DNA of 64,000 nucleotides from Salinicola peritrichatus (GCF_003206715.1 NZ_PZJU01000012.1:64626-128625); one strand, 5' to 3'. Numbered from the stretch's first letter, positions 25,051 to 34,700 are shown. Notes: a model not told the origin generated them from the letters alone. A program made the numbers and translations.

Positions 25051-25273
25051 GTGGCCGCCTTCCCTGGCGGCCATCCTGCGGACCATCACTGGCGTGATGT
25101 CCAAAATCCCTCCTGGGGATTTAGTGTGGCCGCCTTCCCTGGCGGCCATCCTGCGGACCATCACTGCGTGATGTCCAAAATCCCTCCTGGGGATTTAGTG
25201 TGGTCGCCTTCCCTGGCGGCCATCCTGCGGACCGCAGTCGGCACGATGACCAAAATCCCTACCGGGTTTGGTT
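25051..25273. repeat. Three 74-75-bp direct repeats, each with two hairpins (REP/BIME-like)
   Basis: Copies at 25051-25125, 25126-25199 and 25200-about 25273; the first two are nearly identical (one G deleted in copy 2) and the third is diverged in its second half. Each starts with GGCCGCC-6-GGCGGCC (one change in copy 3). Copies 1 and 2 end with AAATCCC-5-GGGATTT. They fill most of the 322-base rpsT-murJ gap, immediately after the rpsT terminator. An 83-codon reading frame crosses them but is only repeat-derived. Confidence 0.85.
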
Positions 25274-25329
25274 GCAGCCGGCATTTCGATAGAAGAGCCT
25301 GACGGATCAGCAGCGTGAGCGACGGAAGC

Positions 25330-26943
25330 ATGAGCGACCAACCAACCTCATCGGCGAACGAGCCGGGCGCGCAAGCGACTGCGGCCGAGCCGGCGACGCT
25401 GCCATCGCGTGGCGGACTGTTGCGCTCGGGGCTGGTGGTCAGCACGATGACCTTGCTGTCGCGTGTCCTGGGCCTGCTGCGGGACGTGGTGATCGCCGCA
25501 CTGCTCGGCGCCGGTAGCGGTGCGGACGCCTTCTTCGTCGCCTTCAAGATTCCCAACTTCATGCGCCGGCTGTTCGCCGAGGGGGCGTTCAACCAGGCCT
25601 TCGTGCCGGTGTTGTCGGAATACGCCACCCAGCGCACCCGCGCCGAAGTGCGCGAGCTGCTCGATGCGGTCTCCGGCGGCCTGAGTGTCGTGCTGGCGCT
25701 GATCACGGCACTGGCGATCGTCGCCGCACCCTGGCTGGCATGGCTGTTCGCGCCCGGTTTCAAGGCCGATCCCGGTAAGCTGGCGCTGACTGCCGAGATG
25801 CTGCGGCTGACGTTCCCCTACCTGCTGCTGATCTCGTTGACGGCGTTCGCTGGCAGCGTGCTCAATACCTGGGAGCGCTTCGCGATTCCGGCATTCACGC
25901 CGGTACTGCTCAATCTCTGCCTGATCGGCTCGGCACTGTGGCTGACCCCGCTGATGAGCGATCCGGCGTTGGGCCTCGCCTGGGGTGTACTGATTGCCGG
26001 CGCCGCCCAGTTGCTGTTCCAGTTGCCGTTTCTGGCCCGGCTGGGGCTGACGCCACGGCCGTGGCCGCGCTTCCGGCATCCCGGTGTGAGACGCATCCTG
26101 CGCCTGATGGTGCCGGCGCTGTTCGGCGTCTCGGTGTCGCAGATCAATCTGCTGCTGGATACCGTGCTGGCGTCGTTCCTGGTCTCCGGCAGCGTCTCCT
26201 GGCTCTACTATTCCGACCGCCTGGTGGAGTTGCCGCTGGGCGTGTTCGGGATCGCCATCGCCACGGTGATCTTGCCGGCGCTCTCCAAGCGCCACGCGGA
26301 ACAGTCGAGCGAGCATTTCGCACGCATGCTCGACTGGGCGTTGCGCATGGTGCTGCTGATCGGCCTGCCGGCGGCACTGGCGTTGATCCTGCTGGCCGAG
26401 CCGCTGCTGGTCAGCCTGTTTCACTACGGCGCGATGACCGACCACGACGTGGTGATGGCCGCGCGAAGCCTGCGTGCCTATGCTTTGGGCCTTTTGGCCT
26501 TCATGCTGATCAAGGTGCTGGCGCCGGGCTATTTCGCCCGCCAGGACACCAAGACGCCGGTCAAGATCGGCATCGTGGCGATGTTCGCCAACATGGCGCT
26601 GAATCTGGCGCTGATCGTGCCCTTGGCCCACGCCGGCCTGGCGCTGGCCACGGCACTGTCGGCGTTCCTCAACGCCGGCCTGCTTGGCTTCGGTCTGCGC
26701 AGGCAGGGCGTGCTGCGGTTTCAGCCGGGCTGGGGACGCTATGCGGTCCAGGTGGTGGGCGGTTGTCTGCTGATGGGGGCGGGACTATGGTGGCTCACCC
26801 CCGATTGGCATCTCTGGGTCGCCTGGGGAGCGCCGCGGCGAGTCGCTATATTGCTGGCGCTGGTGATCGGCGGAGCGGCAGCTTATTTCATTTGGCTGGC
26901 CTTGAGTGGCGTGCGCTTGAGACACTTCCGCTTGCGTGGCTGA
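25330..26943 (+). CDS. murJ: Lipid II flippase MurJ
   Basis: Flips undecaprenyl-linked lipid II across the inner membrane for peptidoglycan synthesis. This 537-aa MOP-family protein has about 14 transmembrane segments. Diagnostic residues include RVLGLLRDVVIAALLGAG, DAFFVAFKIPNFMRRLFAEGAFNQAFVPV split over TM1-TM2 with the functional Arg residues, and YYSDRLVELPLGVFGIAIATV. ATG 25330 lies behind a GGAAG site; GTG 25315 is an in-frame alternative. Conserved position before ribF. Confidence 0.95.
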   Translation: MSDQPTSSANEPGAQATAAEPATLPSRGGLLRSGLVVSTMTLLSRVLGLLRDVVIAALLGAGSGADAFFVAFKIPNFMRRLFAEGAFNQAFVPVLSEYATQRTRAEVRELLDAVSGGLSVVLALITALAIVAAPWLAWLFAPGFKADPGKLALTAEMLRLTFPYLLLISLTAFAGSVLNTWERFAIPAFTPVLLNLCLIGSALWLTPLMSDPALGLAWGVLIAGAAQLLFQLPFLARLGLTPRPWPRFRHPGVRRILRLMVPALFGVSVSQINLLLDTVLASFLVSGSVSWLYYSDRLVELPLGVFGIAIATVILPALSKRHAEQSSEHFARMLDWALRMVLLIGLPAALALILLAEPLLVSLFHYGAMTDHDVVMAARSLRAYALGLLAFMLIKVLAPGYFARQDTKTPVKIGIVAMFANMALNLALIVPLAHAGLALATALSAFLNAGLLGFGLRRQGVLRFQPGWGRYAVQVVGGCLLMGAGLWWLTPDWHLWVAWGAPRRVAILLALVIGGAAAYFIWLALSGVRLRHFRLRG

Positions 26944-26949
26944 GCACGG

Positions 26950-26978
26950 CTGATAGGGGAAAGTCCCTTGGTTATAAT
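26950..26978 (+). promoter_or_regulatory. Candidate promoter for ribF
   Basis: CTGATA (26950-26955), 17-bp spacer and perfect TATAAT (26973-26978), about 50 bases before the ribF ATG and just past the murJ stop. The -35 is only a 4/6 match. Confidence 0.5.
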
Positions 26979-27029
26979 GAGACCCTTTGCCATGGCAGCG
27001 TGGCTTGCGCTGAAACGGGAACAGACCCT

Positions 27030-28157
27030 ATGGAACTGATCCGAGGCCTGCACAATCTGCCCCCCCAGGGTGCTTCGCGTGGGTGCGTGGCCACCATCGG
27101 CAACTTCGACGGCGTGCACCTCGGCCATCAGGCGATTCTGGAGCAGCTGAAGGCGCTCTCGCAGGCGCTGGCGTTGCCGCTGACGGTGGTGATCTTCGAG
27201 CCTCAGCCGCGGGAATACTTCGCCGGCGATCAAGCGCCGCCGAGATTGACGCGTCTGCGCGACAAGGTCGCGTTGCTGGCTGCCTACGGCGCCGATCGGA
27301 TCCTCTGCCTGCCGTTCAACGACGCCTTGCGCAGCTTGACCGCCCGGCAGTTCATCGAGCGCGTGCTGATCGATGGGCTGCGGGTACGCCATCTGGTGGT
27401 CGGCGACGATTTCCGCTTCGGCTGCGACCGTGCCGGTGACTTCACGCTGCTGCAGGCGGTCGGTCGCGAGCGGGGTTTCGCCGTCGAGCACACGCGCACG
27501 TTCACCCTCGACGACGAGCGGGTCTCGAGCACTCGCGTACGCACGCTGCTGGCCAGCGGCAACTTCTTCCAGGCCGCGCGGATGCTCGGGCGGCCCTACG
27601 CCTACAAGGGTCGCGTGGTGCGTGATCGTCAGTTGGGCCGTACCATCGGCGTGCCCACTGCCAACATTCCGTTGACGCGGCGGCCGCTGGCGTTGCGCGG
27701 TGTGTTCGCCTGTGCCGTGCGATTGCCCGATAGTAAGCGGGATAAGGGCGAGTGGAACCCGGGCGAGTGGGCCCGTGGCGTGGCCAACATCGGTTGGCGG
27801 CCCACCGTCGGCGCCGAGCGGCCGATGCTTGAAGTGCACCTGCTCGATCGCGAGCTCGATCTCTACGGCCAGTCGTTGACGGTGGTGCCCTGCGCGCGGC
27901 TGCGCGGCGAGATCAAGTTCGACGATTTCAACGCCCTGGTGGCCCAGATTCATCGCGATCTCGACAATGCCCGGCGCTATTTCCCCCGGGCGGCGGAGAC
28001 CGCGGCCAGCGGCCGTGTCGCTTGCGAGGCCATCGGTCTCGATGCCGTGACGCTGCCGCAGGCGGAGTTTCCCCTGGCATCGGCGCCGCTGCCGCCCGAA
28101 ACCTCGAATGCCGGCGCCCACGCGGGCCCGGCGTCCAGCGATACCCAAGATGACTGA
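27030..28157 (+). CDS. ribF: Bifunctional riboflavin kinase/FAD synthetase
   Basis: Makes FMN and FAD from riboflavin. N-terminal FMN adenylyltransferase: ATIGNFDGVHLGHQAIL (HxGH nucleotidyltransferase motif), then VGDDFRFGCDRAGD and SSTRVR. C-terminal flavokinase: GRPYAYKGRVVRDRQLGRTIGVPTANI split over the PTAN motif, ending FDDFNALVAQIHRDLDNAR. At 375 aa it carries about 55 extra C-terminal residues rich in Ala, Pro, Ser and acidic residues compared with the usual 310-320. Its stop overlaps a 33-codon repeat ORF leading to ileS. Confidence 0.95.
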   Translation: MELIRGLHNLPPQGASRGCVATIGNFDGVHLGHQAILEQLKALSQALALPLTVVIFEPQPREYFAGDQAPPRLTRLRDKVALLAAYGADRILCLPFNDALRSLTARQFIERVLIDGLRVRHLVVGDDFRFGCDRAGDFTLLQAVGRERGFAVEHTRTFTLDDERVSSTRVRTLLASGNFFQAARMLGRPYAYKGRVVRDRQLGRTIGVPTANIPLTRRPLALRGVFACAVRLPDSKRDKGEWNPGEWARGVANIGWRPTVGAERPMLEVHLLDRELDLYGQSLTVVPCARLRGEIKFDDFNALVAQIHRDLDNARRYFPRAAETAASGRVACEAIGLDAVTLPQAEFPLASAPLPPETSNAGAHAGPASSDTQDD

Positions 28158-28251
28158 AACAGCCTTGAGCGCCCTGAATACAGCCCTGAGCGATCTGATA
28201 ATAGCCCTGAGCGCCCTGAATACAGCCCTGAGCGGACCGAAAAAGCCATGA
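28150..28251 (+). CDS. 33-codon repeat-derived ORF filling the ribF-ileS gap (possible leader)
   Basis: ATG 28150 overlaps the end of ribF by 8 bases. The frame stays open across the whole gap and stops at TGA 28249-28251, overlapping the ileS ATG (ATGA). The predicted product is a heptad-like TALSALN repeat, MTE plus four seven-residue units plus a short end, with a helical Ala/Leu pattern. It is encoded by the 21-bp tandem repeats described separately. The overlaps would allow translational coupling of ribF, this ORF and ileS. There is no independent evidence that it is translated. Confidence 0.35.
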   Translation: MTETALSALNTALSDLIIALSALNTALSGPKKP

Positions 28252-28263
28252 GCGACTACAAGC
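28159..28263 (+). repeat. 21-bp tandem repeat ending in the ileS start codon
   Basis: Four 21-bp copies (28159, 28180, 28201, 28222) share AGCCYTGAGCG. A fifth, shifted by 1 bp (AGCC at 28044+200, that is 28244-28247), reads AGCCATGAGCG and contains the ileS ATG and its second codon. The array therefore looks like duplication of the ileS translation-start region, each older copy having CTG or TTG where ileS has ATG. Confidence 0.85.
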
Positions 28264-31097
28264 ACACTCTGAACCTGCCATCGACCGACTTCCCCATGCG
28301 CGGCAACCTGCCGTCGCGGGAGCCGGCGCGAATTGCGCAGTGGAATGACATGAACCTCTACGCCAAGTTGCGCGAGGCGCGTCGTGGCCGTGAGCGGTTC
28401 GTGCTGCATGACGGCCCGCCATACGCCAATGGCAGCATTCATATCGGGCATGCGGTCAACAAGCTGCTCAAGGACTTCATCGTCAAGTCGAAGAGCCTGG
28501 CCGGCTTCGACGCGCCCTACGTGCCGGGCTGGGACTGCCATGGCCTGCCGATCGAGCACAAGGTCGAGACCACCCACGGCAAGCATCTGCTGGCCGACGA
28601 AGCCCGCGCGCTGTGTCGTGAATATGCAGCGGCCCAGGTCGAGGTGCAGAAGGAAGGTTTCGTACGCCTCGGTGTCCAGGGCGATTGGGACAATCCCTAC
28701 CTGACCATGAACTTCGTCAACGAGGCGGGCGAGATTCGCGCGCTGGCCGAAATGGTCAAGGGCGGCTATGTGTTCAAGGGCCTGAAGCCGGTCAACTGGT
28801 GCTTCGATTGTGGCTCGGCCCTGGCCGAGGCGGAAGTCGAATATCAGGACAAGCAATCCGACGCCATCGATGTCGCTTTCCCCAGCGTCGACGAGGCCAG
28901 GCTGGCCGCGGCCTTCGGCCTCGATGCGCTACCCAAGCCGGCGGCGGCGGTGATCTGGACCACCACGCCCTGGACCATTCCCGCCAACCAGGCGCTGAAC
29001 GTCCATCCCGACTTTACCTATGCGCTGGTCGATACCGGCGAACGTTTGCTGCTGCTGGCCGAGGAGCTGGTCGAATCGAGCCTCGCGCGCTTCGGCCTGG
29101 AAGGCGAGATCATCGCCACCGCGCCCGGCGCGGCGCTGGAGCTTCTCGAATTCCGCCATCCGCTGGCCGAGCTCGATGCCGGTTACGACCGGCGCGCTCC
29201 GCTGTACATCGCCGATTACGTCGAGCTGGGGGCAGGCACGGGGATTGTTCATTCGGCGCCGGCCTATGGCGAGGACGACTTCGTCTCCTGTCGTCGCTAT
29301 GGCATGAGCTTCGACGAGATTCTCAACCCGGTGCAGAGCAACGGCGTCTACGCCGACGACCTGCCGCTGTTTGGTGGCCAGATGATCTGGAAGGCCAACC
29401 CTCGGATCGTCGCCAGGCTGGAAGAGGCCGGGGCGCTGATGGCGCACGAGAAGATCAGCCACAGTTATATGCACTGCTGGCGCCACAAGACGCCGGTGAT
29501 CTACCGCGCCACGGCGCAGTGGTTCGTCGGCATGGATATCGAAGGTGCCGACGGCAGGACGCTGCGCGACAAGGCGCTGGCCGGTGTCGAGGCCACCGAC
29601 TTCATTCCCGCCTGGGGCAAGGCGCGGCTGCATTCGATGATCGCCAACCGTCCCGACTGGTGCATCTCGCGCCAGCGCAACTGGGGCGTGCCGATTCCGT
29701 TCTTCCTGCACAAGGCCAGCGGCGAGCTGCATCCGCGTACCGTCGAGTTGATGGAGGATGTGGCCAAGCGCGTCGAGCAGGAAGGTATCGAGGCCTGGTT
29801 CCGGCTCGACCCGAGCGAACTGCTGGGCGACGAGGCGGCGGATTACGAAAAAGTCACCGATACCCTCGATGTCTGGTTCGACTCCGGCACCACCCACTGG
29901 CACGTGCTGCGCGGCTCGCATCCGCTCGGCCACGACCAGGGCCCGCGTGCGGACATCTACCTCGAAGGCTCCGATCAGCATCGCGGCTGGTTCCACTCGT
30001 CGCTGCTGACCGGCTGCGCGATCGACGGCCACGCGCCCTACAAGGCGCTGCTGACCCACGGTTTCACCGTCGACGAGAAGGGCCGCAAGATGTCCAAGTC
30101 GCTGGGCAACGTGGTCGCGCCGCAGCAGGTGATGGACAAGCTCGGCGCCGACATCCTGCGCCTGTGGGTGGCCTCCACCGACTACTCCGGCGAGATGGCG
30201 GTCTCCGACGAGATCCTCAAGCGCACCGCCGACGTCTACCGGCGCATCCGTAACACCTCGCGTTTTCTGCTCGCCAACCTGAGCGGCTTCGATCCGGCCA
30301 GCCATGCCGTCGCGTTCGACGACATGCTGGCGCTGGACCGCTGGGCGGTGGATCGCGCCGCGTTGCTGCAGGAGCGTATCCGGCAAGCCTATGCCGACTA
30401 CCGCTTCCGCGATGTCTATCAGCAGGTCCACGACTTCTGCGCGCGGGACATGGGCGGCTTCTACCTCGACATCATCAAGGATCGCCAGTACACCACCCAG
30501 GCCGACTCGCTGGCGCGGCGCAGCTGCCAGACCGCGCTCTATCACATCGTCGAGGCGCTTGCGCGCTGGGTGGCGCCGATCCTGTCGTTCACCGGCGAGG
30601 AAATCTACGAGAACATCCCCGGTCAACGAGCCGAGAGCGTGCTGCTCGAGACCTATTACCAAGGGCTCGCCACGCTGCCGGAAGATGCGCCGATGGGGCG
30701 CCAGTTCTGGGAGCGGGTGATGGCGGTCAAGCAGGCGGTCAACAAGCAGCTGGAAGACGCACGCAACGCCGGCGTCATCAAGGGTTCGCTGGACAGCGAA
30801 ATCATGCTCTACGTCGACGGGGAACTGCACGCGCTGTTGGCGCAGCTCGAAGATGAGCTGCGCTTCGTGCTGATCACCTCGGAAGCGACATTGGCGCCGC
30901 TCAGCGAAGGTATCGACGCCAACGCCACCGAACTCGACGGCCTCATGGTCACCGTGCGCATGAGCCCTCACGAGAAAGACGAACGCAGTTGGGAACGCCG
31001 CCCCGACGTGGGAACGCATCCCGATCATCCGACGTTGTCGGCGCGCTCGATCGCTAATCTGCCGGATGGCCCGGGAGAGGTACGCCGCTTTGCCTGA
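28248..31097 (+). CDS. ileS: Isoleucyl-tRNA synthetase with degenerate C-terminal zinc motif
   Basis: Charges tRNA-Ile. A class I synthetase of 949 aa. HIGH motif HIGH at 65-68, editing (CP1) domain with [13 protein letters not shown] near 240, [14 protein letters not shown] near 470 and KMSKS near 614. The C-terminus normally ends in a CxxC...CxxC zinc module; here the four positions are Asp911, Ser914, Ser931 and Ser934, while surrounding Arg, Trp, DVG and the GEVRRFA end are kept, so the motif has lost its metal ligands and is not truncated. ATG 28248 is supported by the conserved [11 protein letters not shown] start. Overlaps lspA if the longer lspA start is used. Confidence 0.96.
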   Translation: MSDYKHTLNLPSTDFPMRGNLPSREPARIAQWNDMNLYAKLREARRGRERFVLHDGPPYANGSIHIGHAVNKLLKDFIVKSKSLAGFDAPYVPGWDCHGLPIEHKVETTHGKHLLADEARALCREYAAAQVEVQKEGFVRLGVQGDWDNPYLTMNFVNEAGEIRALAEMVKGGYVFKGLKPVNWCFDCGSALAEAEVEYQDKQSDAIDVAFPSVDEARLAAAFGLDALPKPAAAVIWTTTPWTIPANQALNVHPDFTYALVDTGERLLLLAEELVESSLARFGLEGEIIATAPGAALELLEFRHPLAELDAGYDRRAPLYIADYVELGAGTGIVHSAPAYGEDDFVSCRRYGMSFDEILNPVQSNGVYADDLPLFGGQMIWKANPRIVARLEEAGALMAHEKISHSYMHCWRHKTPVIYRATAQWFVGMDIEGADGRTLRDKALAGVEATDFIPAWGKARLHSMIANRPDWCISRQRNWGVPIPFFLHKASGELHPRTVELMEDVAKRVEQEGIEAWFRLDPSELLGDEAADYEKVTDTLDVWFDSGTTHWHVLRGSHPLGHDQGPRADIYLEGSDQHRGWFHSSLLTGCAIDGHAPYKALLTHGFTVDEKGRKMSKSLGNVVAPQQVMDKLGADILRLWVASTDYSGEMAVSDEILKRTADVYRRIRNTSRFLLANLSGFDPASHAVAFDDMLALDRWAVDRAALLQERIRQAYADYRFRDVYQQVHDFCARDMGGFYLDIIKDRQYTTQADSLARRSCQTALYHIVEALARWVAPILSFTGEEIYENIPGQRAESVLLETYYQGLATLPEDAPMGRQFWERVMAVKQAVNKQLEDARNAGVIKGSLDSEIMLYVDGELHALLAQLEDELRFVLITSEATLAPLSEGIDANATELDGLMVTVRMSPHEKDERSWERRPDVGTHPDHPTLSARSIANLPDGPGEVRRFA

Positions 31098-31653
31098 TGC
31101 TCCTTCGTCCCGAGCGGCGGTGCGCATGCATCGCCCGTTGCGCTGGCTGTGGCTGTCGCTGGCGGTGGTTGTGCTCGATCTCGGCGTCAAGGCGCTGGCT
31201 TCGGCGCATCTCGAATACGGGCGTCCGCTCGAAGTGCTGCCGGTCTTCAATCTGACGCTGCTGCACAATACCGGCGCGGCGTTCAGCTTCCTGGCCGAGC
31301 ACGCCGGCTGGCAGCGCTGGCTGTTCGCGCTCATCGCGATCGGCGCCAGCATCGGCCTGACGCTGTGGCTGTCGCGATTGAAGCGCGGCGAAACGTTGAC
31401 CGCGATCTCGCTGACGCTGGTGATCGGCGGCGCCATCGGCAATCTCTACGACCGTCTGGCACACGGCTATGTGGTCGACTACCTGTCGTTCCATTGGGGA
31501 CCCTACTATTATCCAGCATTCAATCTGGCCGATACCGCGATCACGCTGGGAGCCATCGGGCTGATCCTGTCGTCGCTGTTCGATTCGCGCCGGACCAGGG
31601 CGTCCCGCGCTTCCAGCGAGAACAAATCTTCTTCAACCAGGGGTGACTCATGA
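31066..31653 (+). CDS. lspA: Lipoprotein signal peptidase (signal peptidase II)
   Basis: Aspartic protease that removes signal peptides from prolipoproteins in the inner membrane. Four transmembrane segments; conserved boxes [27 protein letters not shown] (first catalytic Asp) and [12 protein letters not shown] (second catalytic Asp). The longest start, ATG 31066, overlaps ileS by 32 bases and gives 195 aa; ATG 31126 gives 175 aa and fits the usual short N-terminus better. It shares the ATGA at its end with fkpB. Confidence 0.94.
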   Translation: MARERYAALPDAPSSRAAVRMHRPLRWLWLSLAVVVLDLGVKALASAHLEYGRPLEVLPVFNLTLLHNTGAAFSFLAEHAGWQRWLFALIAIGASIGLTLWLSRLKRGETLTAISLTLVIGGAIGNLYDRLAHGYVVDYLSFHWGPYYYPAFNLADTAITLGAIGLILSSLFDSRRTRASRASSENKSSSTRGDS

Positions 31654-32117
31654 ACGAGAGCGACCATCGCGGCGGGAACGACTACCGTATCGACGACGGC
31701 ATGGAAGTCACGCTGCACTTCACGGTGAAGCTGGAAGACGGCGAAGTGGTCGATTCCACCCGCGACAAGCAACCGGCCACCTTTCAGCTCGGTGACGGCA
31801 ACCTGCCGCCGGGCTTCGAGGCACCGCTGAAAGGGCTGGGTGCGGGAGAGCAGGCCAGCTATACCATCTCGCCCGAGCACGCTTTCGGCCAGCACAATCC
31901 GCAGAACGTGCAGCGGCTCTCCCGCGATGCGTTCGACGAGGAGGTCGAGCCCGGCACGGTGATGTCGTTCGCCGACCCCGCCGGCGGGGAACTGCCGGGC
32001 GTCATCGCCAGCGTCGACGAGCGCCATGTCGAGGTCGACTTCAATCACCCGCTGGCAGGGCGTACCCTGACGTTCGAGGTCGAGATCATCGACGTGCATC
32101 CGGCAACCACACACTAG
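31650..32117 (+). CDS. fkpB: FKBP-type peptidyl-prolyl cis-trans isomerase, SlpA/FkpB type
   Basis: A 155-aa cytoplasmic prolyl isomerase/chaperone with the FKBP core split by an inserted flap (IF) domain, as in SlyD/SlpA. Motifs: [33 protein letters not shown] and a chaperone insert around [15 protein letters not shown]. It lacks the His-rich metal tail of SlyD. Sits between lspA and ispH, the conserved gammaproteobacterial order. Confidence 0.92.
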   Translation: MNESDHRGGNDYRIDDGMEVTLHFTVKLEDGEVVDSTRDKQPATFQLGDGNLPPGFEAPLKGLGAGEQASYTISPEHAFGQHNPQNVQRLSRDAFDEEVEPGTVMSFADPAGGELPGVIASVDERHVEVDFNHPLAGRTLTFEVEIIDVHPATTH

Positions 32118-32190
32118 GCTTTGTACGAAAACTGCCTGCGCTCGCCGACTTTTCATACGAAGCCCAAGCATTACCAAGCGCGAGGTTTCC

Positions 32191-33177
32191 ATGACCGAGG
32201 CATCCATGACCAAGGCTCCCATGCAGATCAGGCTGGCCAATCCCCGCGGTTTCTGCGCCGGTGTCGATCGCGCCATCGATATCGTCAATCGCGCGCTGGA
32301 TGTCTTCGGGCCGCCCATCTATGTCCGCCACGAGGTCGTGCACAACCGCTTCGTGGTGGACAGTCTGCGCGAACGCGGAGCGATCTTCGTCGAGGAGCTC
32401 GACGAGGTGCCCGACGACGTCATCGTGATCTTCTCCGCCCATGGCGTTTCCCGTGCCGTGCAGCTGGAAGCCGAGCGGCGCGGGCTCAAGATCTTCGATG
32501 CCACCTGCCCGCTGGTGACCAAGGTGCACATGGAAGTGCTGCGCTACGCCAAGCGCGGTCAGGAGTGCATTCTGATCGGCCATGCCGGCCACCCGGAGGT
32601 CGAGGGCACCATGGGGCGCTACGACGACAGCCATGGCGGATCGATCTATCTCGTCGAAGACGAGGAAGACGTCGCCGGACTGCCGGTGCGCGATCCCTCG
32701 CGACTGGCCTTCGTCACCCAGACGACGCTGTCGATGGACGATACCTCCAGGGTGATCGACGCCCTGCGCGAGCGTTTTCCCGAGATTCAGGGGCCGCGCA
32801 AGGACGATATCTGCTATGCCACCCAGAACCGTCAGGACGCGGTACGTGAACTCGCCGCCGGCTCCGATCTGGTGCTGGTGGTCGGCAGCGTCAACAGCTC
32901 CAACTCCAATCGCCTGCGCGAACTGTCCGAGCGTGTCGGTACCCCCGCCTATCTGATCGACGATGCCGGGCAGATCGAGCCGAGCTGGCTCGAAGGCATC
33001 GGGACCATCGGCATTACCGCCGGTGCCAGTGCGCCGGAAGTGCTGGTCAAGGGCGTGATCGACAAGCTCCAATCGCTGGGTGCCGATGCGCCGCAGGAAC
33101 TGGACGGCCGCGCCGAAACCGTCACCTTCTCCATGCCCCGCGAACTACGCGAGCGAGTGATTACCAGCGCCAGCTGA
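32191..33177 (+). CDS. ispH: 4-hydroxy-3-methylbut-2-enyl diphosphate reductase
   Basis: Last step of the MEP isoprenoid pathway, a [4Fe-4S] enzyme producing IPP and DMAPP. Cluster cysteines are visible in [25 protein letters not shown] and [26 protein letters not shown] and [12 protein letters not shown] are the substrate-binding motifs. ATG 32191 has a GAGG site; ATG 32221 gives the classic [14 protein letters not shown] start and is a real alternative (318 aa). Confidence 0.96.
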   Translation: MTEASMTKAPMQIRLANPRGFCAGVDRAIDIVNRALDVFGPPIYVRHEVVHNRFVVDSLRERGAIFVEELDEVPDDVIVIFSAHGVSRAVQLEAERRGLKIFDATCPLVTKVHMEVLRYAKRGQECILIGHAGHPEVEGTMGRYDDSHGGSIYLVEDEEDVAGLPVRDPSRLAFVTQTTLSMDDTSRVIDALRERFPEIQGPRKDDICYATQNRQDAVRELAAGSDLVLVVGSVNSSNSNRLRELSERVGTPAYLIDDAGQIEPSWLEGIGTIGITAGASAPEVLVKGVIDKLQSLGADAPQELDGRAETVTFSMPRELRERVITSAS

Positions 33178-33246
33178 GCCGCGCTCTCCGGAGCGGCCTA
33201 AATTCCCTTCACGGTTGGTCGATAACGAAGGTTAACTAATGTAACA

Positions 33247-33270
33247 GACGGCGAGGCCGTCGGTTCTCTT
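33247..33270 (+). terminator. Probable terminator between ispH and pilV
   Basis: GACGGC-GAG-GCCGTC hairpin followed by a T/C-rich run (GGTTCTCTTT). It lies 70 bases after ispH and just before the pilV ribosome site. Confidence 0.55.
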
Positions 33271-33288
33271 TAGCCTGGAGGGTCGTCC

Positions 33289-33768
33289 TTGCCGCTCCGC
33301 CAAAACGGCTTGTCGCTCATTGAGGTGCTGGTCGCCCTCGTCGTGTTCAGTGTAGGGCTGCTGGGCACCGCGCGGCTCCTGGTACAGCAGAATCAGCTGG
33401 GGCAGGAATCCGGCTATCGCGCCATGGCATCGATCATGGCGGAAGATCTGCTTGAGCGGATCAAGCTCGACGCCAGTCGAGCCGGACGCTATCTGGGGGC
33501 CTATGAAGCGCAGTCGGAGGCTTCGACGACTGAAGAGGAAGTCCCCGCCGACCTTCAAGACTGGGCAGAGGCATGGTTTGGGCGCCACGCGCTTCCCAGC
33601 CCACGTGTCTGTGCCGAGAGACATGAAGAAGTCGTCGTCGTCACTATCGCCTGGCGTGCTCGCTCCGCCCTGACTCCACCTGGCGACCTACCTTCCTGTA
33701 TCACTGCGCGGACCACGTTGCCGAATCAGCGCTGGGTATCGCTGCACGCCTGGATCGGGAGCGAGTGA
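33289..33768 (+). CDS. pilV: Type IV pilus minor pilin PilV
   Basis: Prepilin of 159 aa with a short leader cleaved after Gly in RQNG|LSLIEVLVALVVFSVGLLG; Glu5 of the mature protein is present. It belongs to the minor pilin set that primes pilus assembly. The start is TTG 33289, chosen because GGAGG precedes it by 7 bases and no ATG fits. It leads a compact pilV-pilW-pilX-pilY1-pilE operon with overlapping genes, next to ispH as in Pseudomonas. Confidence 0.85.
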   Translation: MPLRQNGLSLIEVLVALVVFSVGLLGTARLLVQQNQLGQESGYRAMASIMAEDLLERIKLDASRAGRYLGAYEAQSEASTTEEEVPADLQDWAEAWFGRHALPSPRVCAERHEEVVVVTIAWRARSALTPPGDLPSCITARTTLPNQRWVSLHAWIGSE

Positions 33769-34700
33769 TATTGCTTTATTGCTGCCACTTCCGAAAACCC
33801 ATGGCTCGATCCCAGGCCGGCATGTCGCTGATCGAACTGATGATCGCGATGGCCATCGGTCTGATCATGATCTTGGCGCTCTCGCGGGTTTATCTCTCCA
33901 GCGCGGAGGGAGCGCAGGAGGCCGAGGCGCGTGCGATGCTGGTCGACAAGCTGCGCTTCCTCCACGAGCGCTTCAATTACGAGTTTCGGCGGGCCGACTT
34001 CTGGGGGCGGGTACCTGCTGACGCGGAACGGCTCGGCACCTTGAGCCTGTCCGGTGACTGCGACGGCGAGTTCGCGTTTGGTCGTTCGGCCGAGGCGGAC
34101 GCCAGCAGGCCTCTGGGTTTATGGGCGTCGCGCGATCCTCCGACGGGGTGCTCCCTTCAGAATCCTCTGACGGAGCAGTCGTACCTGGCCGTTCGCTACG
34201 CGGCGGAACCCTGCGCCGGCCAGTGCGATACGCCTTCGCTCAGTAGTTTTTATCCCTACATCGGCTTCTTTGTCGGTAGTGCGCCGGCGCTGCCCGAGCG
34301 GGGTGACGAAAACGACCTGTGGCGCTACGGCGGGAGTCTCTATTACCTCAGCAGCGACGAAACCGCACTGCGCAGGCTATGGATATCTGGCGGCAAGCTT
34401 GTCAATCAGGAAGTGCTGCGAGGCGTCGAGGCGTTGGCTTATCGATGGTGTGTCAACGATGGTGACGGCGAGAATGCATGGCTCGCGACCGATCAGTTGA
34501 CGCCAACCGACATGAACCGGGTCGTTGCCGTGGAGATCGAGGCGGTGGTCTCCACCACAACCCGTGCCACGTATCGGGAAACCCGCAGCTATACCCTGAG
34601 CGACGGCACGCGGGTAGCGAGTTCTCCGGGGAAGATGTATCGCGACCTTGCCTTTGTCGTGTCGCTTGAAATGCATCGCTTGGGAGGCGGCGATGAATAA
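33765..34700 (+). CDS. pilW: Type IV pilus minor pilin PilW
   Basis: Prepilin-like protein of about 300 aa; cleavage after Gly in RSQAG|MSLIELMIAMAIGLIMIL. GTG 33765 overlaps the pilV stop and has GGGAG upstream but gives a 19-residue leader; ATG 33801 gives a typical 7-residue leader (MARSQAG) with a poor ribosome site. The C-terminal region has a Cys-containing globular domain. Part of the minor pilin priming complex. Confidence 0.82.
   Translation: MILLYCCHFRKPMARSQAGMSLIELMIAMAIGLIMILALSRVYLSSAEGAQEAEARAMLVDKLRFLHERFNYEFRRADFWGRVPADAERLGTLSLSGDCDGEFAFGRSAEADASRPLGLWASRDPPTGCSLQNPLTEQSYLAVRYAAEPCAGQCDTPSLSSFYPYIGFFVGSAPALPERGDENDLWRYGGSLYYLSSDETALRRLWISGGKLVNQEVLRGVEALAYRWCVNDGDGENAWLATDQLTPTDMNRVVAVEIEAVVSTTTRATYRETRSYTLSDGTRVASSPGKMYRDLAFVVSLEMHRLGGGDE

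Noticed and set aside
25051..25273. CRISPR array
   Set aside because: The repeat units are contiguous, lack unique spacers, and no cas genes are present.
25051..25302. 83-codon frame across the repeats before murJ
   Set aside because: Made entirely of the 75-bp repeat units; the frame shifts between copies 2 and 3 and there is no ribosome site.
28929..31442. Minus-strand open frame of over 800 codons opposite ileS and lspA
   Set aside because: GC-driven antisense frame; composition rich in His, Arg, Gln and Gly with no recognisable domain.
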